Positions 5,715 to 8,333 of a stretch of 8,333 nt of DNA are shown piece by piece. The position numbers were made by a program, and so were the translations under genes. A model generated the notes under the pieces. It was given only the letters and a program-made list of their open reading frames with translations. It did no database searches and was not told the DNA's origin. Each line of letters starts with the position of its first letter. The stretch's first letter is position 1. This DNA comes from JABIDZ01 sp964402905 (GTDB taxonomy: Archaea > Iainarchaeota > Iainarchaeia > Iainarchaeales > JAAZKV01), in the NCBI GenBank assembly GCA_964402905.1, contig CAYODU010000028.1:1-8333 (forward strand), in the 5' to 3' direction.

Positions 5715-7907
5715 TTGGGACGAAAAGAAGACATGGTTGCATTAGTTGAAAAATTGATGAGCGGAAGAGAAAATATCAGAAACATCGGAACTGTTGCTCA
5801 CATTGACCATGGTAAAACTACGTTAAGTGACTCACTAATCGCTGCAGCAGGACTAATTAATTCTAATCTTTCAGGCGAAGTACAATTAATGGATTATGAA
5901 GACCAAGAACAAGATAGAGGAATAACAATTAACTCCGCTAACATTTCACTTGTTTTTGAATGGCTGGGAAAACAAAATCTAATTAATTTAATTGATACTC
6001 CGGGTCACGTTGATTTTACTGGAGAAGTAATAAGAGCAATGAGAGCCGTTGATGGAGTAATACTTGTTGTTGATGCTGTTGAAGGAGTTATGCCCCAAAC
6101 AGAAACAGTTATCCGCCAATCACTTAGAGAATATGTTAGACCAGTTTTATTCATAAATAAAGTTGATAGAATAATTTCAGAATTAAATGCAAGCGAACAG
6201 CAAATGCAAGAAAAATTCATTAAAGTAATTGCACAAGTTAATGCTTTGATAGAAAGAAATGCTCCTGATAAATTTAAAGAAACCTGGAAAGTTGGAATAG
6301 AAAAAGGAACCGTTGCTTTTGGTTCTGCTAAAAAAAAGTGGGCAGTTTCTGCACCTTATATAAAAAAATCAGGTGTTAGTTTTAAACAAGTTTATGAGTA
6401 CATGAAAAATAATCAACAAGATATTTTAGCTGAAAAATCTCCGGTACATGAAGTAACAATGCAAATGGTTATAGAACACTTACCAAGCCCTGTTGAAGCA
6501 CAAAAATACAGGATACAAAAAATATGGGCAGGCGACGAAACACAAGGCATTGGAAAATCAATGGCTGAGTGTGACGCTAGTGCAGACCTTGCAATGGTTA
6601 TCACCGATGTTAGTGTTGATCCACACGCAGGAGATGTTGCAACAGGAAGAATTTATTCAGGAACAATAAAACCAGGCGACATTGTAAGACTAAGTACCTC
6701 AAATAAAGAAATAAAAGTTCAAAAGTTAGGTGTTTATATGAGCCACGACTTTTTAACAATACAAAAAGCTCAAGCAGGAAATATTGCTGCGATTGTTGGG
6801 GCAAAAGATATTTATGCAGGAGAAACAATTTCAACAACAGAAATAAAGCCCTTTGAAAGCTTTATGAGTAATGTTAAACCAGTTATGACTGTTTCAATAG
6901 AAGCAAAGAATCCAAAGGATCTACCAAAATTAATTGAAGTACTAAAAAAACTTTCAAAAGAAGATCCTAATCTCCAAACAACAATTAATCAGGAAACAGG
7001 CGAACACTTGCTTTCAGGAATGGGAGAACTACACCTTGAAGTAAATATTTATAGAATAACAAAAACAAATAACATTGCTGTAGATACATCTGCACCAATA
7101 GTTGTTTACCATGAAGGAATACAAAAAGGTTCTGAAGTACTTGAATCAAAGAGCCCAAACAAACACAACAAATTCAAAATGAAAGTTACTCAACTACCAA
7201 AAGAAATTTTTGAAAAAGTTTCTGAATCTGATCTTGATGGAAAGATTAAACCAAAGCACACTGAAAGTATTGACAAATTAAAAGCACTTGGATTTGATAC
7301 AGATACTGCAAGAAAAATATGGGCAGTTTCAAACAACAGCGCTTTAGTCGATAGAACTAGAGGAATACAAGCTCTAACAGAAATTAGGGAACTTGTTGTA
7401 CAAGGATTTATTGATGCAATGAATGAGGGACCACTTGCAAAAGAAAGAGGACAAGCAATACTAGTTGAGTTAATGGATGCTACTCTGCACGAAGATGCTA
7501 TTCACAGAGGCCCAGCACAAGTACTACCCGCAATCACAAGAGGAATATATGCTTGCATGCTACAAGCAGGAACACAATTATATGAACCAAAACAAATACT
7601 TACAATAACTGTTCCGGAAGACCAAATGGGAGCAGCTTCAAGAGAACTAGGTTCAAGAAGAGTACAAATAACCGAAATGCGACAAGAAGGAGACTCAAGT
7701 ATTATTATTGGAAAAGCCCCTGTAAAAGAATTAATTGGTTTTTCAAGCGCAATGAGAAGTGCTACACAAGGAAGAGCTGTTTGGACAGCAGAGTACTATG
7801 GATACGAATTATTGCCGCGAGAATTACAAGAACAAACAATTAAAGAAATAAGAAAGAGAAAAGGAATGCCTGAAGAAGTAAAGGGTTGGCAATTTTTCTT
7901 AGAATAA
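5715..7907 (+). CDS. fusA: Translation elongation factor EF-2
   Basis: This GTPase drives ribosomal translocation. It is 730 residues from the TTG at 5715, against about 732 in Pyrococcus. G domain: AHIDHGKT (28-35), RGITIN in switch I, DTPGHVDF, NKVD, then the archaeal/eukaryotic G' region. Domain II contains HAGDVATGRIYSGTIKPGD, domain III SGMGELHLEV, and domain IV has the tip loop HEDAIHRGPAQ with His597, the residue converted to diphthamide in archaea and eukaryotes. The C-terminus, after RSATQGRA, ends GWQFFLE. The TTG start gives MGRKEDM, matching the usual MGRREEM-type start, and sits six bases after GGTG (5705-5708). The in-frame GTG at 5706 lies within that ribosome site, so it is unlikely to be the start. 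The last codons form the 5' arm of a repeated stem-loop. Product identity is certain; start choice about 85%. Confidence 0.98.
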   Translation: MGRKEDMVALVEKLMSGRENIRNIGTVAHIDHGKTTLSDSLIAAAGLINSNLSGEVQLMDYEDQEQDRGITINSANISLVFEWLGKQNLINLIDTPGHVDFTGEVIRAMRAVDGVILVVDAVEGVMPQTETVIRQSLREYVRPVLFINKVDRIISELNASEQQMQEKFIKVIAQVNALIERNAPDKFKETWKVGIEKGTVAFGSAKKKWAVSAPYIKKSGVSFKQVYEYMKNNQQDILAEKSPVHEVTMQMVIEHLPSPVEAQKYRIQKIWAGDETQGIGKSMAECDASADLAMVITDVSVDPHAGDVATGRIYSGTIKPGDIVRLSTSNKEIKVQKLGVYMSHDFLTIQKAQAGNIAAIVGAKDIYAGETISTTEIKPFESFMSNVKPVMTVSIEAKNPKDLPKLIEVLKKLSKEDPNLQTTINQETGEHLLSGMGELHLEVNIYRITKTNNIAVDTSAPIVVYHEGIQKGSEVLESKSPNKHNKFKMKVTQLPKEIFEKVSESDLDGKIKPKHTESIDKLKALGFDTDTARKIWAVSNNSALVDRTRGIQALTEIRELVVQGFIDAMNEGPLAKERGQAILVELMDATLHEDAIHRGPAQVLPAITRGIYACMLQAGTQLYEPKQILTITVPEDQMGAASRELGSRRVQITEMRQEGDSSIIIGKAPVKELIGFSSAMRSATQGRAVWTAEYYGYELLPRELQEQTIKEIRKRKGMPEEVKGWQFFLE

Positions 7908-7916
7908 AATTGCCAA
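7886..7916 (+). repeat. Stem-loop repeat copy 1 (spans the fusA stop codon)
   Basis: TTGGCAATTTT (7886-7896) and AAAATTGCCAA (7906-7916) are a perfect 11-base inverted repeat around the nine-base loop TCTTAGAAT. The 5' arm and most of the loop encode the end of EF-2, and the TAA stop (7905-7907) begins at the last loop base. As RNA, three G-U pairs and an A-U pair could extend the stem down to 7882/7920. Confidence 0.85.
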
Positions 7917-7920
7917 TTTT

Positions 7921-7953
7921 AGCGCAGGTTTTTTGCAATGCAAAAAAAGTGCT
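7921..7953 (+). repeat. Interleaved hairpin between copies 1 and 2
   Basis: TTTTTTGC (7929-7936) pairs with GCAAAAAA (7940-7947) around AAT. An outer stem AGCGC/GTGCT (7921-7925 and 7949-7953, one G-U pair) extends it across a small internal loop. Its last two bases are shared with stem-loop copy 2. No ORF is present. Confidence 0.7.
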
Positions 7954-7982
7954 GGTAATTTTTCTTAGAATAAAATTGTCAA
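7952..7982 (+). repeat. Stem-loop repeat copy 2
   Basis: CTGGTAATTTT (7952-7962), loop TCTTAGAAT (identical to copy 1), and AAAATTGTCAA (7972-7982). It differs from copy 1 at three arm positions. Ten pairs remain if two G-U pairs are allowed, and only the outermost C/A pair is lost. It starts 66 bases after the start of copy 1. Confidence 0.85.
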
Positions 7983-7989
7983 ATTTTGT

Positions 7990-8008
7990 GAACTTTTATT
8001 AAAAGTTC
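7990..8008 (+). repeat. Interleaved hairpin between copies 2 and 3
   Basis: GAACTTTT (7990-7997) pairs perfectly with AAAAGTTC (8001-8008) around the loop ATT. Its last base is the first base of stem-loop copy 3. Like the preceding interleaved hairpin it has a T-rich 5' arm and an A-rich 3' arm, but the sequence differs. Confidence 0.7.
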
Positions 8009-8038
8009 TGGCGATTTTTCTTAGAACAGAATTGTCGA
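8008..8038 (+). repeat. Stem-loop repeat copy 3
   Basis: CTGGCGATTTT (8008-8018), loop TCTTAGAAC (one change at the last base), and AGAATTGTCGA (8028-8038). All ten inner pairs can still form as + strand RNA with four G-U pairs. It starts 56 bases after copy 2 and is followed by a long-looped hairpin, GAAAGCT/AGCTTTC (8037-8043 and 8060-8066). Confidence 0.8.
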
Positions 8039-8050
8039 AAGCTCAAAGTA

Positions 8051-8061
8051 ATATTTAAAAG
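8051..8061 (+). promoter_or_regulatory. Probable TATA box of the EF-1alpha gene
   Basis: ATATTTAAAAG contains TTTAAAAG, a common archaeal box A form, preceded by the purine-rich AAAGTAA that could serve as a BRE. Initiation about 25 bases downstream would fall near 8080-8086, giving a leader of about 50 bases. The box overlaps the last hairpin of the array (3' arm 8060-8066). Confidence 0.45.
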
Positions 8062-8085
8062 CTTTCTCAATGCAATTTAATTCAA

Positions 8086-8137
8086 GGTGAGCCCAAATTA
8101 TTGGGTAATTTTTTTAAGGAAGGAAAATTGAGGTGTA
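8086..8137 (+). promoter_or_regulatory. EF-1alpha leader: hairpin, possible upstream ORF, Shine-Dalgarno
   Basis: A first GGTGA at 8086-8090 is followed directly by CCCAA (8092-8096) and TTGGG (8101-8105), a perfect stem around ATTA. A second, stronger ribosome site GAGGTG (8130-8135) lies two bases before the ATG at 8138. From the GTG at 8087 a 14-codon frame ends in TGA at 8129-8131, overlapping that second ribosome site. The second ribosome site is well supported. The upstream peptide is speculative. Confidence 0.45.
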
Positions 8138-8333
8138 ATGAAAATGGCTGCAAAAGAATTGATTAACATAGTTTTCATTGGTCACGTTGATCATGGAAAA
8201 TCTACAACAGTTGGTAGACTGCTTTACGATGGAGGAGCACTATCAGAACAAGAATATAGAAAGTTAGAAGAAATTGCAAAAGAAAAAGGAAAGGGAACAT
8301 TTGCGTTCGCTTATGCAATGGATAACTTAAAAG
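8138..8333 (+). CDS. tuf: Translation elongation factor EF-1alpha, N-terminal part, cut by the window end
   Basis: Sixty-five complete codons of the GTPase that carries aminoacyl-tRNA to the ribosome. Seen: INIVFIGHVDHGKSTTVGRLLYDGG, which contains the P-loop GHVDHGKS, followed by LSEQEYRKLEEIA and AYAMDNLK, the segment that precedes switch I in archaeal EF-1alpha. Full-length family members are about 420-435 residues, so most of the gene lies beyond 8333. The ATG at 8138 (MKMAAKELIN) has GAGGTG two bases upstream. The in-frame ATG at 8144 (MAAKELIN) is eight bases from it and is the alternative. Position after fusA is conserved in many archaea, but here a long hairpin-bearing spacer with its own TATA-like box separates the two, so it is probably transcribed at least partly on its own. 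Confidence 0.96.
   Translation, partial: MKMAAKELINIVFIGHVDHGKSTTVGRLLYDGGALSEQEYRKLEEIAKEKGKGTFAFAYAMDNLK

Noticed and set aside
5702..5722. ATG at 5702 as a start just before EF-2
   Set aside because: It is out of frame with EF-2 and lies within the ribosome-binding site.
7886..8038. CRISPR-like array
   Set aside because: There are only three copies, each an extended hairpin, with spacers of unequal length that are themselves inverted repeats. No cas genes are nearby.

Overview
The window is a compact, all-plus-strand stretch of an archaeal information-processing cluster. In order it holds the 3' part of the RNA polymerase A' gene (Rpo1N), the complete A'' gene (Rpo1C), ribosomal protein eL30 (L30e), the archaeal NusA-like KH protein, uS12, uS7, elongation factor EF-2, and the start of EF-1alpha. 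The split A'/A'' polymerase subunit, L30e, NusA without an S1 domain, EF-2 with a diphthamide-type HRGPAQ loop and EF-1alpha are each archaeal traits. The order rpoA1-rpoA2-rpl30e-nusA-rps12-rps7-fusA-tuf is the known archaeal 'str-like' arrangement. The DNA is AT-rich and arginine is written mostly AGA. Several normally near-invariant residues of the polymerase and of S12 are changed. Together these suggest a fast-evolving, probably small-genome archaeon of DPANN type (Pacearchaeota/Woesearchaeota-like). That placement is inference and was not tested.

Layout: positions 1-2001 and 2042-3316 encode the two halves of the largest polymerase subunit. An intrinsic terminator (3322-3348) and a hairpin-rich spacer follow. 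A TATA box at about 3472-3480 starts a second transcription unit, rpl30e-nusA-rps12-rps7, with overlaps or gaps of 5 to 13 bases between genes. T-tracts after rps7 probably end it. fusA (5715-7907, TTG start) is followed by a 230-base spacer carrying an unusual alternating hairpin array, then the EF-1alpha promoter region and leader. EF-1alpha runs off the window at 8333.

The genes work together: polymerase and NusA act in transcription, S12 and S7 sit at the decoding site and on the head of the small subunit, L30e belongs to the large subunit, and EF-1alpha and EF-2 deliver aminoacyl-tRNA and drive translocation. Starts are often preceded by GGTG-type Shine-Dalgarno sequences (complementary to the archaeal 16S 3' end, AUCACCUCC), which help fix several starts.

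Most interesting items: (1) three near-identical 31-base stem-loops beginning at the EF-2 stop codon and alternating with other hairpins, where differences between copies in the 10 inner pairs are G-U compatible only on the + strand; (2) unusual residues in the RNA polymerase trigger loop (A'') and bridge helix (A'); (3) unusual decoding-centre residues in S12; (4) a histidine/lysine/glutamate-rich extension of about 115 residues on S7; (5) degenerate GXXG loops in both KH domains of NusA. No mobile element, CRISPR array, tRNA or rRNA was seen.
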